Positions 1 through 11,434 of a DNA stretch of 64,000 bases are shown piece after piece (position 1 is the first letter of the stretch; every line of letters starts with the position of its first letter). The stretch comes from Brachionus manjavacas (taxonomy: Eukaryota > Rotifera > Eurotatoria > Ploima > Brachionidae): positions 4,697,501 through 4,761,500 of the forward strand of contig JAHQIY010000008.1 in the NCBI GenBank assembly GCA_019054805.1. Direction: 5' to 3'. The notes beneath the pieces were generated by a model. It ran no database searches, had not been told where the DNA came from, and worked only from the letters and a program-made list of their open reading frames with translations. Made by a program: the position numbers and the translations under genes.

Positions 1-299
1 TTTCCTCTACTATCTGAAGAAAACAAAATTGAGTCTCCAAGTCAGTTTAATTTTTCGAAAAAATCAGTTCAAACTTATGCACTAAATTTGTATTTTTATT
101 TCATGCAATTCGGCAAAAATAAGATGACATATGAAAAAAATGATTTCAGATTCGAGTTCTACGCACAAAATTACATTAGATTTCAAATTTTTGGAAAAGC
201 TAAAAATTTTAAATCCAAAACTAGTGTTTATGACTTGGGGCACCTTAGTTTGTCTTATACTGTTCTATTATTTTATCCTTTTTAATGCTCTTCGCTACG

Positions 300-2000
300 C
301 TAAGTGATAAAGTAATCTCAACGGATGTTGATCTTCTATCAGCAATACTGATGAGGACATTGTACTTTTTTTCAAATGAGATTGTTGTGTGTTTAAGAGG
401 CATTGATTATCATTCAATAAATTTTTAAAGTTAATAAATCTCATTAAAAAAAATTGAAAACAATGTTAAACATTGGACTTTTGGTACAGAATAATATTTT
501 TTGAGCATCATGGACTTTTATCTAAATTAAACAAAATCAGACTAACTCTCTATCTAATAAACTGGATCAATTACTTTTTATCAGGTCGAAAATTTAAAGT
601 AAAATATCAAGAGGTCTTCTCACAAAATTATCACATCAAATCGGGTGATCCACGAGGATACATCTTATTACAAAAACTCTTCTCAATCTACTTCTTTGAC
701 CTTAGTGAAAAGTTGAAAGAAAATCACGTTATTTATGCTGACGAACATTGTTTTTATGTGGAAACAAATATTGAAAGACTAAAACCAATCATACAGGACG
801 AAATAAATAAAATGTACATGTTCTGCGAGGAATTGTGCTTTAAACTTAACTCAAGAAGAACCACCTACACAATTTTCACACCTTCTGAAAAAAGATTATC
901 AAACGAGCGACTGTACTAAAAAGATATAACTCTAAATAACCACAGAATAGCTCTTGATTCACATCCAAAACTTCTTGGTTGACCCAAAATTAAGATTAAT
1001 GATACACATTGAATACATTAGTGACAAAGTCACTAACCGACAAAATGCTATAAAAGCCTTGAAAGGATAGCTCTGGTAATCAAACTCACAATTATAATTG
1101 AACTATTATAAAAAGCATGCATACAATCCATTTTCATGTTGTATACAATTAGATAAAAACATAACACCAAAACTTTTCTTATAGATCTTATTTTGTTTAT
1201 TTCTACTTTTATATTTTTAGTCTTTAAAAACAAAAACTTTTTATTTTAAAAATCTAGTAACCGGAAGGCAAAAGAGCTAAGCTCAAGCCTTTTAAAATCA
1301 TTAAATAAACTATTGAAACTTCTGAAACATTTTCAAATACAGTCATATTCCAATTATTACATCCAAGAACGCACTTGAAAAAATATCTTCGATGTAATTC
1401 ATTTGAAATTGTTTGATTTATATAAATTGTTTTATTTAATTATGTTCTAAATAGAAAGTAAGTGTTAGTACCCATAAAGGTACTAACAAATTAGTAATAA
1501 GAGAAAATATGTTTTAAATAGAAAAGCTTTTATGTTTAAATTTTCATTTGCGATTGTTGTAGCTTAATAAAAATACAAACTGACTAAATATACCTAAATG
1601 AAAATATTGCCGTGTGCAACACTGGGAACGGCCTTTAGTTGTTTAAAACAAATTCTCACGAACTAACAAAGTGTTAGTCTTGTGACGAAATTTCACTTGA
1701 CTGTCTACAAATTCTGCAAAACAAAACTCTTAGCCTTTGCCTTAACTCTGACTACATGGACCATACTGCACTTATTTACTCACTAGCAAAAATCGAAATG
1801 ATCAAGCCACTGCTTATAGATTTGACTCACAGATTCAGCGACAAAATCACTCTCAATGCAGAAAACAACCAAATAATAAACGAAAGAATTGACCAAAATC
1901 AAATCAACAGAAACTACAAATTAAAGCAGCACAAAAAAACGAAGAACAACTTGCTTGGATTCTCATACTTCTACTGAATCTTAATAGAATACCTATCTTT
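300..2000 (+). mobile_element. Decayed LINE (reverse transcriptase remnant)
   Basis: Positions 473-919 read as the middle of a non-LTR reverse transcriptase: a LINWI..FLSGR..KV stretch, a damaged GVPQG box (reads GDPRG), a damaged catalytic YADD box (reads YADE), and an FCEELC..LN segment that follows the active site in many LINEs. Positions 1756-1977 carry an I..L..L..RF..KI pattern like the C-terminal end of such proteins, so I place both in one plus-strand element. The stretch between them is frameshifted and the ends are not defined. The copy cannot be active because both the catalytic box and the frame are lost. Clade was not assigned. Confidence 0.6.
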
Positions 2001-2987
2001 ACCTCTTTTAATTTTGAGCTATAAGAAAGCTCTGGCTTTCGTATTTTTCCTAAACCTTTTAGAATTGTCTGTTCTACAAAAATCGATCTCTTTGGCTCCT
2101 TTTGCGATTTCATTCAATCCATATCTATCAAAATATATGTGCCAGTTCGATCCATTCCATCATTACAATTAACCATTATCGGACACGTTTTGCTAGAGTA
2201 CGATTTATCCACTATCTTCCTAAAGTCCAAAAACTACTTTAACGTTAAAATGACTTTAAAATTAATAAAACGTTTTAAAAATACCTTCAACTTTTTCAAA
2301 AAAAAAATGGATATTTAATAATCTAATTTTTAAGCAAAAAAAGAGCTTAAATTTTTAATTTTTTTACTCTTTAATAGGCAAAATCGAAACATGTTAAAAA
2401 AATGTCTAAATTGCACTTTGATACCCAGTACCTTTGAATGGTAAGCAAGTTCAATTGTATTCCTAATGAGAGCTTATTTTTAATACTTCACAATTAAAAA
2501 TGAAAAAATAAACTTTTATTTAGAAAATTTATTAACAATGTGAAAATTTTAATCTAGTATTTGTTTGAAATATGAGTATAGGTATGAGTAATTCGAGTAT
2601 TTGTAAAAATACTAGTAAAAACTAGAGTTTTTAAACTTTTAAAATACACTTTGTATTAAATAAGAGTACGACATCCTTTTTTATACTCGTCCTTTTTTTA
2701 ATTATTTTCAAATTTATTCACATTAAATCATCACCAATGTCAAATTAACAATAATTCAAATTTTTTTAATTATATTTTTTATTTAATACTTAATTGAATT
2801 GATCAATTATTACTCACAAGAGATGAAAAAAAATCAGCAAAAAAAAAAGAAGAAATTAGTTGTTTTTTTGTTGCCTGTAGAACAAAAATAATCAAAATTT
2901 AAAAGAAAATTTTAACAAAAATTACAAGATTTATATTTTTAAAATAATAAACTATTTTGTTTTGAAACAAAAAATATTTTTTTTTAT
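2001..2987. other. Intergenic, no gene seen
   Basis: A+T-rich sequence between the LINE remnant and the 3' end of Acinus. I see homopolymer runs and short tandem-like phrases (several GAGTA words around 2574-2640) but no coding exon. The Acinus poly(A) signal (AATAAA on the minus strand) overlaps its stop codon near 2983-2990. Confidence 0.6.
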
Positions 2988-5757
2988 TTATTTTCTTTGT
3001 CTTTTGCCATTTTTGTCCGGTGATCGTGATCTTGACGATGACGAAGATCTGGACGAACTGGACGATCTTGAGGACGAACTCGATCTAGACGAACTTGAGC
3101 CTGAGCTTGACGATCGACTGGACGATCCAGACGAGGATCTTGTTCTCGATCGTCCGCCTCTCCGTCTAGATCTCGATCGTCTTGGAGCTGCCCGGGCATA
3201 ATCACTGGCCCGATATCTGTCTGCGTAATAGTCACGACCCCTGTATCGGTCGCTTTCGTATCGAGGCGGTGTTCGTCTCCTATACGGCTCATATCGATCA
3301 TAGCGATATCTGCCCACATCTGTTCTACGCTGATCGTTTCTATCCCTTTCTCTAGCGCGATCTCTCTCTCTGCTTTTCTCTCTGCTTTTCTCCCTGCTTT
3401 TCTCCCTGCTTTTCTCTTTACTCTTTTCTCTACTCTTCTCTTTCAATCTCTCTTTACTTTTCTCTCGGTCATTGTCTTTGTCTTTGTCTTTGTTAGTTCG
3501 CTCAACAGTCTCTTTTTTCTCTTCGACTCGCTTGTTCTCCGGTTCTGCGTTCTCTTTGACACTGCGCTCTTTGGCCCTCTCCTCTTCTTTAGCTTTGCGC
3601 TCTTTTTCCTCTTTCTCCAAACGCTCCAGCCTTTCCTTTTCCCTTTGAACTTTTTCAGCCTCTTCTCTTTGACGCCGCTCTTCGGCTCGTTTCTCTCGCT
3701 CCATTTGTCTTCTATCGTTTTCGCGCTGTCTTTCGACATACTGATCCTCGTTCAACGGCAACCAGTAGATGAACGGCGTAGTCGTTGTCTTTCGGAATAG
3801 ATCGTCAAATGTTTTAACGGGCTCTTTTTCTTCTTTGTTCTCTTTTTTCTCTTCGCTATTTTCCACTTGTCGTCGATCACGTGATCTCGACCGCTGTCTA
3901 AGCTTGGGCAAGTCCCATTCTCTTATTTTTTCACTTTTGTTTTTCGGCTCTTTTTCCCTTTCTTTTTCTCTCTCCTTTTCTCGTTCTTTTCCTTTTTCCT
4001 TCTCCCTTTCTTTCTCTCTTTCTTTTTCTCTAGTCTTGGCCTCTTTGTTCTCTTTGTTCTCCGAGTCTTTGTGTTTGTTTGGCAGAGTGGGTGCACCGTT
4101 CATGTTTGCCATCAGTTCATCCAGAGTGGCGTACTGGCACACTAGGTTTTTTGGGTTAGACGACGGCCATTTGATGTTGTGCAGATTTTTTTTGGCCGAT
4201 TTGGCGTCTTCCTTGGTCTCATATTCAACATAACAGTGGGATTTGACAGAGTTAATCCAAAAGTGTTGTTCATTTATCTTTCCGTATTTGCCCAGCAGCT
4301 CTTTTAGCTGATTTAAAGTGAAAGGCCGAGTCAAATTGGACACATGAAGAACATTAGTGACTTTTTCATCCATTTGAGTCGAATCACTTTTTGCTTCTTG
4401 GCTCTTGGTCTCGTCTCTACTAGGCGACAACTCTTGAACACTTTCTTCAAAGTCCAGCTCATTTTCAGGCTCCTATTAGAAAAAATTCCTATTAAAAAAT
4501 CTGTTTTTTTCTTCAATTTTTTTTTAATTACAATAATTACTGTGCGCGTAATCAGCGGCGTTTGTTCTTTGTTCAAATTTTCAATTGGCGATTTGTCCAA
4601 ATTGTCCAAAGGATTTGATTGCAGATAACTCTTGAGCGTGTCACTTGATATAGTGAGAGATTTTTTAGCTGAAAGAAACGAGCTTGCTTCATTAGACAGC
4701 CATTTTCGCTTCCGATGAGAACCATTTGTCTTTTCATCCTCTTTTTTTTCCTCAATCGACTTTTCTTCTTCTACTTTAGCCTCATGTTCCTCTGTCGACT
4801 CATCAGCTATTAAAACCTCTTTAACTTCTTCTGGTTTATCAACCACCTCATTTTCAGCCTCATTCTTACTTTCCTCCGCCATAGAAACCTCTTTAACTTC
4901 TTCTGGTTTATCAACCACTTCATTTTCAGCCTCATTCTTACTTTCCTCTGCCATAGAAACCTCTTTAACTTCTTCTGGTTTATCAACCACCTCATTTTCA
5001 GCCTCATTCTTACTTTCCTCCGCCATAGAAACCTCTTTAACTTCTTCTGGTTTATCAACCACTTCATTTTCAGCCTCATTCTTACTTTCCTCCGCCATAG
5101 AAACCTCTTTAACTTCTTCTGGTTTATCAACCACTTCATTTTCAGCCTCATTCTTGCTTTCCTCCGCCATAGAAACCTCTTTTGTTTGCTCTGGATGGTT
5201 ATCTTTATTCTCTTTTCTGTTTTCTTGACTCTCATGGTCTTTGAGGTCTTCATTTATTTTCTCCGGGCTGGATAGCTCTTGTTCTTTTGTTAAGTTGTCA
5301 TCGCTGGACTGATTAACAGCTGTGTTTGACTCGATGGAGTCTCGAGTTTGGCTCGAGCTATCGGCTGGTATGTGGGGCTCCTCGACTGGCTCAGCTTCTT
5401 TGACGTGTTCGTCTTTTGGTTCGCTGAAAGAGCCGTTTCTTAGACCGGCCCGTTTCCTCGGTGATTTTTGAGGTGATTTTTGGCTTGTCTTCACCGACTC
5501 TTCTTCGGTCTCTTGGTCTGTTTTGGGCTCTTCGTTTTGCTCAGTCAAATGCTATACAAATTAGAAGATAACTTTTTATTAAAAAAGAAAGCAAAATTTT
5601 TATTAAAAAATACAATTTTTAATTTTTCGAATAGCTCTTGCTTGTTGCCAGAAGTTGAAATCCCTCTCTTTTTCAATTCGGATTTCAACTCGGTTACTTT
5701 TAAGTCGGCTATGTCGACCATTTTAGAATTTATCTTCACTTTGAGTGCATCCGACAT
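2988..5757 (-). CDS. ACIN1: Acinus (ASAP/exon-junction splicing factor)
   Basis: Three coding exons on the minus strand: 5757-5614, 5551-4541 and 4472-2988, all phase 0, giving about 879 aa. Residues ~13-47 form a SAP DNA-binding domain. Residues ~423-502 form the Acinus-type RRM (V.NVLHVSNL..PFTL.QLKELL). Residues ~606-625 match the RSB motif (DDLFRKT....IYWLPL), which in known Acinus proteins binds RNPS1 and SAP18 to form the ASAP complex on spliced mRNA. Long charged K/E/R tracts and an RS-rich tail ending KRQRK follow. Exon 2 encodes five tandem 24-aa acidic repeats. The order SAP-RRM-RSB-RS and overall build match animal Acinus, so identity is firm. The start ATG at 5757 leads straight into the SAP domain. 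Confidence 0.93.
4806..5190 (-). repeat. 72-bp coding minisatellite in Acinus exon 2
   Basis: Five head-to-tail copies of a 72-bp unit encode EVSMAEESKNEAENEVVDKP plus EEVK. Copies differ at only a few third positions (for example CCG/CTG-type changes near 4877, 4949 and 5021). Because 72 is a multiple of 3, unit gain or loss keeps the frame. The unit adds acidic, probably disordered sequence between the SAP domain and the RRM. Confidence 0.92.
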
Positions 5758-6731
5758 TGTAGTTTTTTGTGTGACAAAATGCGACTCTCGCTTAACTCAT
5801 AAATCTAAATAAATTGAGAATTTTTGTACAAGTGAATGTGCGCGATTTTATTTGGGATTTTATTATTTCATGCAAAATCTTAAAAATTTGAAATCTCTTG
5901 GCCTGAAAGCGAGTATACCTAATTAATTTATGCTAAGGATAATTTCAAATTTGTTCTCTTGATCAGAATTAAGCTGACATTTAGCCTTGGATTCAACAAT
6001 TTACAAAATGAAGTTAATAATTACCGTTTTGTTCGAGAAAGTTCAATTGATGCAAAAAATACAATTTTTTTATGCATGTGTATGTTTCATTAGTTTCCGC
6101 CACAAATTTTACTATTAATATTTACATATGTTAATAAATATATTAATTGTTTATTTAATTCACTAAGGGAAAATTGTTTCAATGAAAAAGAAAATCTATT
6201 TAAAAATTTTTCGGAAAATGTAAACTAAGAAGTGTTTTTGTTAATTTAAATTTTTCAATAACAAAAAAATTCAAATCAATTATATTATTTTACGATAGGT
6301 AGCCTTTTGGTAACGATTGAATTAAAGAGAAAGGTTTTTTTTTTACAAAGTAATGAATGTTCAATTCATTTAAAAAATTTCCCAAAGAATAATTTTTATG
6401 TTGAAAAAACGATGAAAAAATATTAATTTAAATTCTCTCAAATCTGTATATATTGCCAATATAAAATTAAATTTCTTTTTTTTCATTTTCATGATTTTAC
6501 CTACTTTGAATATTTTTTTATTTTTTTACTTGTATAAAATTTTCCACTAAATATATAAAAATAAAACTTAATTAAAGAAATATAATCATTTAAATTTTTA
6601 AATCGGTAATATTCAGAATCAAGCCTTAAATTAGCCAAATTAGCTCGAGGCGTTAATTTTATTCTAAAAAAAAGTATTATAAAAAAAGTAGAAGTTAAAC
6701 GAAGAAGAGTTTTTTTAGACAACAATATTTA
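5758..6731. other. Intergenic, presumed Acinus promoter side; nothing coding seen
   Basis: A+T-rich sequence upstream of Acinus on the minus strand. No conserved exon or RNA gene is visible. The part next to 5758 presumably holds the Acinus 5' UTR and promoter, but I recognise no specific element. Confidence 0.5.
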
Positions 6732-7440
6732 TTAAGAAAATTTAATTATCAAACTGAAAATATAGAAAAAAATTATTAGAACTGAATTAAATTTTAGATT
6801 AGTTAAGTATTGATAAACATCTTGATCATAATAATCATCTAAAATTTGATTTATGAGTTCTTTCAAAATAATGTAACAAGGCTTCCTTTTATTTGCCTGT
6901 CCACAACTTAGTTGAATGAATAAATTTTCTATCTTCGATTGCTCCAGCTTTAAACTATCAATTAAGCTCAATAAATGAGGATGTGTTCTGATTAAAGATT
7001 GGAGTGCATTCATAGATTAATTGGAAATCTCGGTTATTGATGCATCAAACTCTTTCCTTTTCCTCTTGCTCATATGTAATTGTCTTGAAAATATCTATAA
7101 AATTTATTTAATTTAGCCGATGCCTGCTTTTTGAGATTGAAAATGCATCAATTACATTATCGGGTGGCAAAAAAGCAAGGCATGCAACTAATTTACAGTA
7201 TAAAATTACTTGGTTGTCCACATTGGACAAAACGCAATAGGCAATTCAGATAATTTAGCTTTCAAGACTTCAAATACTTTTGTGTATGATTTTTGTAATT
7301 TATCTGACAAAAGTGCGAATACCAAAGGCAAATTTTTCATGTTTTTATTAATATGAATTGAAAAAAGTTGTTTGAAAATGTTTGGAGCATCGTCGAAAGT
7401 CCCTTCACATAGCTTTGAGTGTTTAACAATTGTAGATTTT
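6732..7440 (-). pseudogene. Decayed MULE transposase
   Basis: On the minus strand, ~7426-7230 reads CEGTFDDAPNIFKQLF, then LPLVFALLSD, which is the start of the MULE DDE transposase domain with its first catalytic Asp. Positions 7013-6732 encode a C-terminal segment (HPHLLSLIDSLKLEQS) that is nearly the same as the C-terminus of the MULE copy at 16.6-17.9 kb. The sequence between is frameshifted, including a remnant like CLAFLPPDNVIDAF near 7130-7180. No terminal repeats were found. This is an old relative of the 16.4-18.0 kb element. Confidence 0.7.
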
Positions 7441-8300
7441 TTTGAGTAGTGAATATCAAAATACGATTTTGATTTTCATAATTACCTAACAATAGAAACT
7501 GTTCTTGGTCGTATCTCTTTATAATAGTAAAATCAATGTGTAAAGCAAATGACAGATTGATCTTTGTACAAATCGGCTCTATTTCTTTTACACAGTTGTC
7601 AAGTAGAAGATTTAGATGGTAAATTTTCTACAACTTTTTCAACTACATTCTTTTGACATTCCATTTAGATTTTTCCTGGTCTTGTGTCTGGCTGAGAGGC
7701 AGCTATTTATTTGATATTAGCTTTGATAGCTCTATTTTGGGTTTTTACTGAGTTTATATGGAAACGCGCCTTCCCTTGAACTATTGGTTTAAAAAGGCCG
7801 TCTGTATAAACTGTTACTGGGAAGTTTGGGAATTGACAGAATTCGTTTTAACTCGTTTTGTATTCAAAAGAATCGTCATCAATTAGGATCGCGATCCATC
7901 ATTTTTAGGACGCGATGAATTAATTAAATTGAGCGACAAGCTTATGTTATTAATTGAGTTCACTAAATCATCCATAATAAAATAAAATAAAAAAACACAT
8001 ACAAAAACTTTGACTGTTTTAAACTCAGAAGAGCCAAATTTCCCATAAATTCATAATTTTCAATTTCAAAATTTATTAAAATTTAACTGAACAATCGTGC
8101 TTCTAGAGTATAGATGACTTTCTAGAAAAAAATAACCTTTAAAATAAATTTATGTTAATTGTTTAATGAGTTGTTGCTTCTAAGCTAATAGAGCCGTCAA
8201 TTTTGCATTGATTTTTTATTTTAAAAAATTCAATTATATCTTTTTCGCTATGATTAAGATTAATATTAGGACTAGATGTTTTGATTGAAAATTAATTAGA
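7441..8300. other. No gene seen; possible N-terminal MULE debris
   Basis: Sequence continues upstream (on the minus strand) of the MULE DDE remnant and may hold its N-terminal part in broken form. No open frame can be followed, and no terminal inverted repeat is visible. Confidence 0.35.
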
Positions 8301-8309
8301 AATGAATAT

Positions 8310-8321
8310 GCCTTTCTTTCT

Positions 8322-8352
<31 letters not shown>

Positions 8353-8400
8353 TTGAATTGAATTAACCTCCTTTAAGGAGAAATAAAAGAAAATAAAGAT
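8310..8400 (-). mobile_element. LINE 3' end with hairpin and TAAA tail
   Basis: On the minus strand the sequence reads CTCCTTAAAGGAGG, then TTAATTCAATTCAAT and a run of TAAA units (8318-8352 on plus). The same hairpin-plus-tail ends the LINE at 20.6 kb and occurs near 39.2 kb, so this is a severely 5'-truncated insertion of that family. Confidence 0.6.
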
Positions 8401-8501
8401 AAAATTTTTTTTTTTTTTTGTGTTTTTGTGTTTTTTTAAAAAATGAATAATTATTTTATCTTTATCAATCACTAGTTTTTGATGATTAGAAATTAGAGTA
8501 T

Positions 8502-8542
8502 GAATTTGTTCAGATCCTTTTCAAAAGGATCTGAACAAATTC
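8502..8542. repeat. Perfect 20+1+20 inverted repeat
   Basis: GAATTTGTTCAGATCCTTTT is followed by one C and then its exact reverse complement. The flanks (about 8465-8585) also pair loosely (ATCAC.AGTT on both sides), which suggests the middle of a foldback or MITE-type element. As RNA it would make a 20-bp stem with essentially no loop. Confidence 0.9.
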
Positions 8543-8585
8543 AAAAGTTTTGATCGAAATCTAATAAAATGAACTGGTGATTCAT

Positions 8586-9140
8586 TTCGTTTTGTAAAAT
8601 TTTTAGACAAATCATAACATATCAAGGGATAGTCAAACAGATTTGACACATCTGTTTTATTTTTTTATTTTAAATTTGGTTTCAAGTTGGTAAACTTTTA
8701 CCAAGTTCTGGGAAAAATAACACATCTGGTACCCAGTGTTCTTAATTTATTTTTTTAAAGACAATATCATAAATAAATATTGTTATTTGTAAAGAATTAA
8801 GGGATCAAACGAGCCGATTATAAAAATTTTCCGATGATTGGTTCAAAAAATTTATCCAAAAAAATGTAAAAATTTGAAAATTTAAGTCACCTTTAAAAGA
8901 ACTACAAAAATTGATTTCAAACTAATTATTTTTGATAGAAATAATGATCAAAATCTGATTTAGACCTAAAAATGTAAGAATATAGACACATAAAGCAAAT
9001 ATAAGAATTCTAAGTTTTTAATTAATTTTTTGTGTACCCAAGTAACGTTTTTTGCAAGAACTTTTCAATAAGTTACCGATTTTGCCTTATCGATAAAACC
9101 GTTTATTTATCGATAAAAACTATCGTTCACTTTTTGCTAT
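8586..9140. other. Intergenic, nothing coding seen
   Basis: A+T-rich. Around 8684-8705 there is a small inverted repeat (TTGGTAAA..TTTACCAA), and around 9083-9127 the word TATCGATAAAA occurs twice. No gene or RNA is recognised. Confidence 0.4.
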
Positions 9141-9149
9141 TGAAGCATC

Positions 9150-9770
9150 ATATTAAATAGAGAACAGGCTTGTGAAGAAAGGAGCAAGGCGTGATAAGAG
9201 GAACCATATAAACCAGTTTGCAAGCGAAGCAGAAGAAGCCAGCTCCAAAGGGGACCTACATAAACTACACAGGATCACTAATTCGATATGTAGCTCTTCA
9301 CAGAAAAGAACAAGACAAAAAGGGTCGTATCCTAACAGCTGAAAAAGAGCAAAAGCAAAGATGGGCATTTAGCATTTTAGAGAAGTTCTAAATAGACCAG
9401 AACCTATAGAGTCTCTAAAACCTGAAGCAGCTAGCACTGACCTCGATATTAACACCGGAGTGCCAGGCCTAAAAGAAATAGAAGCTGGGATAAAGGCTCT
9501 GAAAAACAGAAAAGCCCCGGGTATAGCGATGGCTCGGGCATGTACTTAGAATGAAATAAACACGGATACAAAAAAGAGCCCTTCAATGGACACCTCATGG
9601 GCGACGTAAGGTAGGACGACCAGCAGTAACATGGAGGTCGGCAATCACGAAAGAGCTCATCGAAATGGGAATGAAATGGGGAGAAGCAAGGGTAAAGTCA
9701 AAAGATCGACTTAATGGAAATCAAAAGTAATGACCCTATGCTCCACAAAGAGTGAAAAACGAAGAAAAAA
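9150..9770 (+). mobile_element. Internally deleted LINE copy
   Basis: The 5' part reads VKKGARRDKRNHINQFASEA, then EVLNRPEPIESL and IEAGIKALKNRKAPG, which is the linker before the reverse transcriptase palm in one large group of LINEs. It then jumps, near 9525-9535, straight to WLGHVLRM..TRIQKRALQW and GRRKVGRPAVTWR..ITKEL, the C-terminal segment found after the palm and thumb in the same group. Endonuclease and catalytic domain are missing. Base composition is far richer in G+C than the surroundings, so the copy is fairly recent. The tail near 9760-9772 is A-rich. Confidence 0.75.
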
Positions 9771-10076
9771 AATTTTTGCTTTTAGTTATGTCAAGCCTGA
9801 CAAAAATCGATCTCAAAATGTTTAATGTGTGATTTATTATTGAAGATGTGGATAAAAAATGAATGAAAATATTAATTTTTTATTATTAATTATAAAAAAA
9901 AATTATTAGTATAAATTAATTGCCTTTCATTACCTAAATTATTTTAACATCCTAATTCTTTTATTTTTTCTGACTAATTGAATATCAGTTAAAAAAATTT
10001 AAAAATTTTAAAAATTTTATCCAGAATTAGACTTTATTTTTATAAAATTATAATTGTTAGACCAGTGATCATTTAA
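9771..10076. other. Intergenic; 3' flank of the small secreted peptide gene
   Basis: A+T-rich sequence. A poly(A) signal for the minus-strand peptide gene (AATAAA, plus-strand TTTATT at about 10033-10038) lies ~40 bp past its stop codon. Confidence 0.5.
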
Positions 10077-10340
10077 TTACCACCGTATCGAAATTCCTCC
10101 ACCAACAGACCAGTCATGTGGTCCTCTGTAATGACCATTTGCATAAGGAGACCATTCTATTTTTTTAGCATGTCTCTGAACGTTATCACTATTAATCGGA
10201 AATGGTATCGGTGTTTGCAGCCATTGAACTTTTTCGTTCGCTACTTCAGGTTGCTGGGGACCAGGAAATCTATGATTTATTATCATAGATGACCCGAATA
10301 AACTACATATTAACATGACTAGTGACAGTCTTAAAATCAT
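10077..10340 (-). CDS. Small secreted cationic peptide, possible antimicrobial peptide
   Basis: A single exon encodes 87 aa. Residues 1 to about 19 (MILRLSLVMLICSLFGSS) form a clear signal peptide. The mature part has no cysteine, is Pro-rich near its start (GPQQPEV, TPIPFPIN) and ends WSPYANGHYRGPHDWSVGGG followed by ISIRW and the stop. That tail (short Pro/Gly/Asn stretch, then an alternating strand ending in an aromatic) resembles the C-terminus of diptericin/attacin-type antimicrobial peptides. The likeness is weak and could be chance; a neuropeptide or structural secreted protein is also possible. An AATAAA signal sits 40 bp downstream and A-rich sequence precedes the ATG, supporting a real transcript. 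Confidence 0.65.
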   Translation of the reverse strand: MILRLSLVMLICSLFGSSMIINHRFPGPQQPEVANEKVQWLQTPIPFPINSDNVQRHAKKIEWSPYANGHYRGPHDWSVGGGISIRW

Positions 10341-11434
10341 TTTTACTGCTTATAAAACTTAATTTTTTTCTTGAATATCGCTGAATATTTAAAGTGGAAA
10401 TCTCATGCTTAAAAATATGACCAAAAAAAGTGATTAATAAAAAGCATCTAAAAGCTTAAATTTCATCTGAATATTTTTACATACATTCGATCTTTTACAA
10501 ACAAAAAATAAATTAAATTTAAAAATAGTAAAGAATTATATTAAATTTATTTATTTAAATTGAAAATTTATATGAAATTATTTTATGCTAAAAAGATACA
10601 AAGTTAAATATTTAAGATATTATTAAAAACTAATACAATTTTGATTTGCCACAAGGATTTTTGATAAATTTTTGCTTAATTTTTTAATGATCTAACAATT
10701 CAAGTTCATTTTTAACTTATTTTATTATTAATTCATTTATAAATTGACTTAATTCGTTTATGTTATTTAAGGAAAATTTTATCTAAGATCCGAAACAGAC
10801 AATTAAGTTTAATCAAAATGAGGATAAAAACAAATTTATGGAAATAAAAAGTAATTTTAGATCAGTTTTTTAAACTAATTATTTTATTATAATATCACTT
10901 ATATCACTTAATTTTACGGTAAAAAGTATTTTGCTTATTTTTTTTATGTTTAAGTTTGTTTTTTTTATTATATTAAGGCTTAAAACTAATTTGAGAATTT
11001 ACTAGAATTTAACAAAATAGTTCAAAAATTCTTTTTTTTAATTTACAATTTTAACCTTTGGTAAGTTAAGGTAATTTTTTGACATTTTACATTAATTTTC
11101 GTTAAGTTAAATTTTTTTTAAATAGAGTATTTTTACGCTTTGATTAATTTTATTTGTGTCAAAATTAATCAAGAAATTCAGAATATATGATTGAAAATAT
11201 CAAAATTGTATATGAATCTTAAATTTTTCAAATAAATAAACAAAATATAGAATTTTAGTTTTAATTTTATTTTTTTAAATACTGAACAAATCAACTTAAT
11301 TTTGTTATTTAAACTTAACAAGTTCAGACTATAACTAAAACTTAAAAATTAGAATAAAACCTATGAAAAAAACATAAATGCTTGGTTATCAATAATTGAT
11401 TGAACATTAAAACAATAAACAAGATTATAGAATG
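10341..11434. other. Intergenic, nothing coding seen
   Basis: About 1.1 kb of A+T-rich sequence between the small peptide gene and the 3' end of PDIA5. No exon, RNA gene or repeat family is recognised. Confidence 0.5.

Noticed and set aside
2962-4233. Open frames on the plus strand and other minus frames across Acinus (for example 2962-3201, 3769-4233, 3443-3739)
   Set aside because: They are alternative frames of the RS- and KE-rich Acinus exon 3, where codon bias keeps other frames open. Their products are low-complexity D/L or S/F strings without domains.
4810-5253. Repeat-containing minus-strand frame beside Acinus exon 2
   Set aside because: It is the shifted frame of the 72-bp minisatellite; the real frame is fixed by the SAP and RRM exons.
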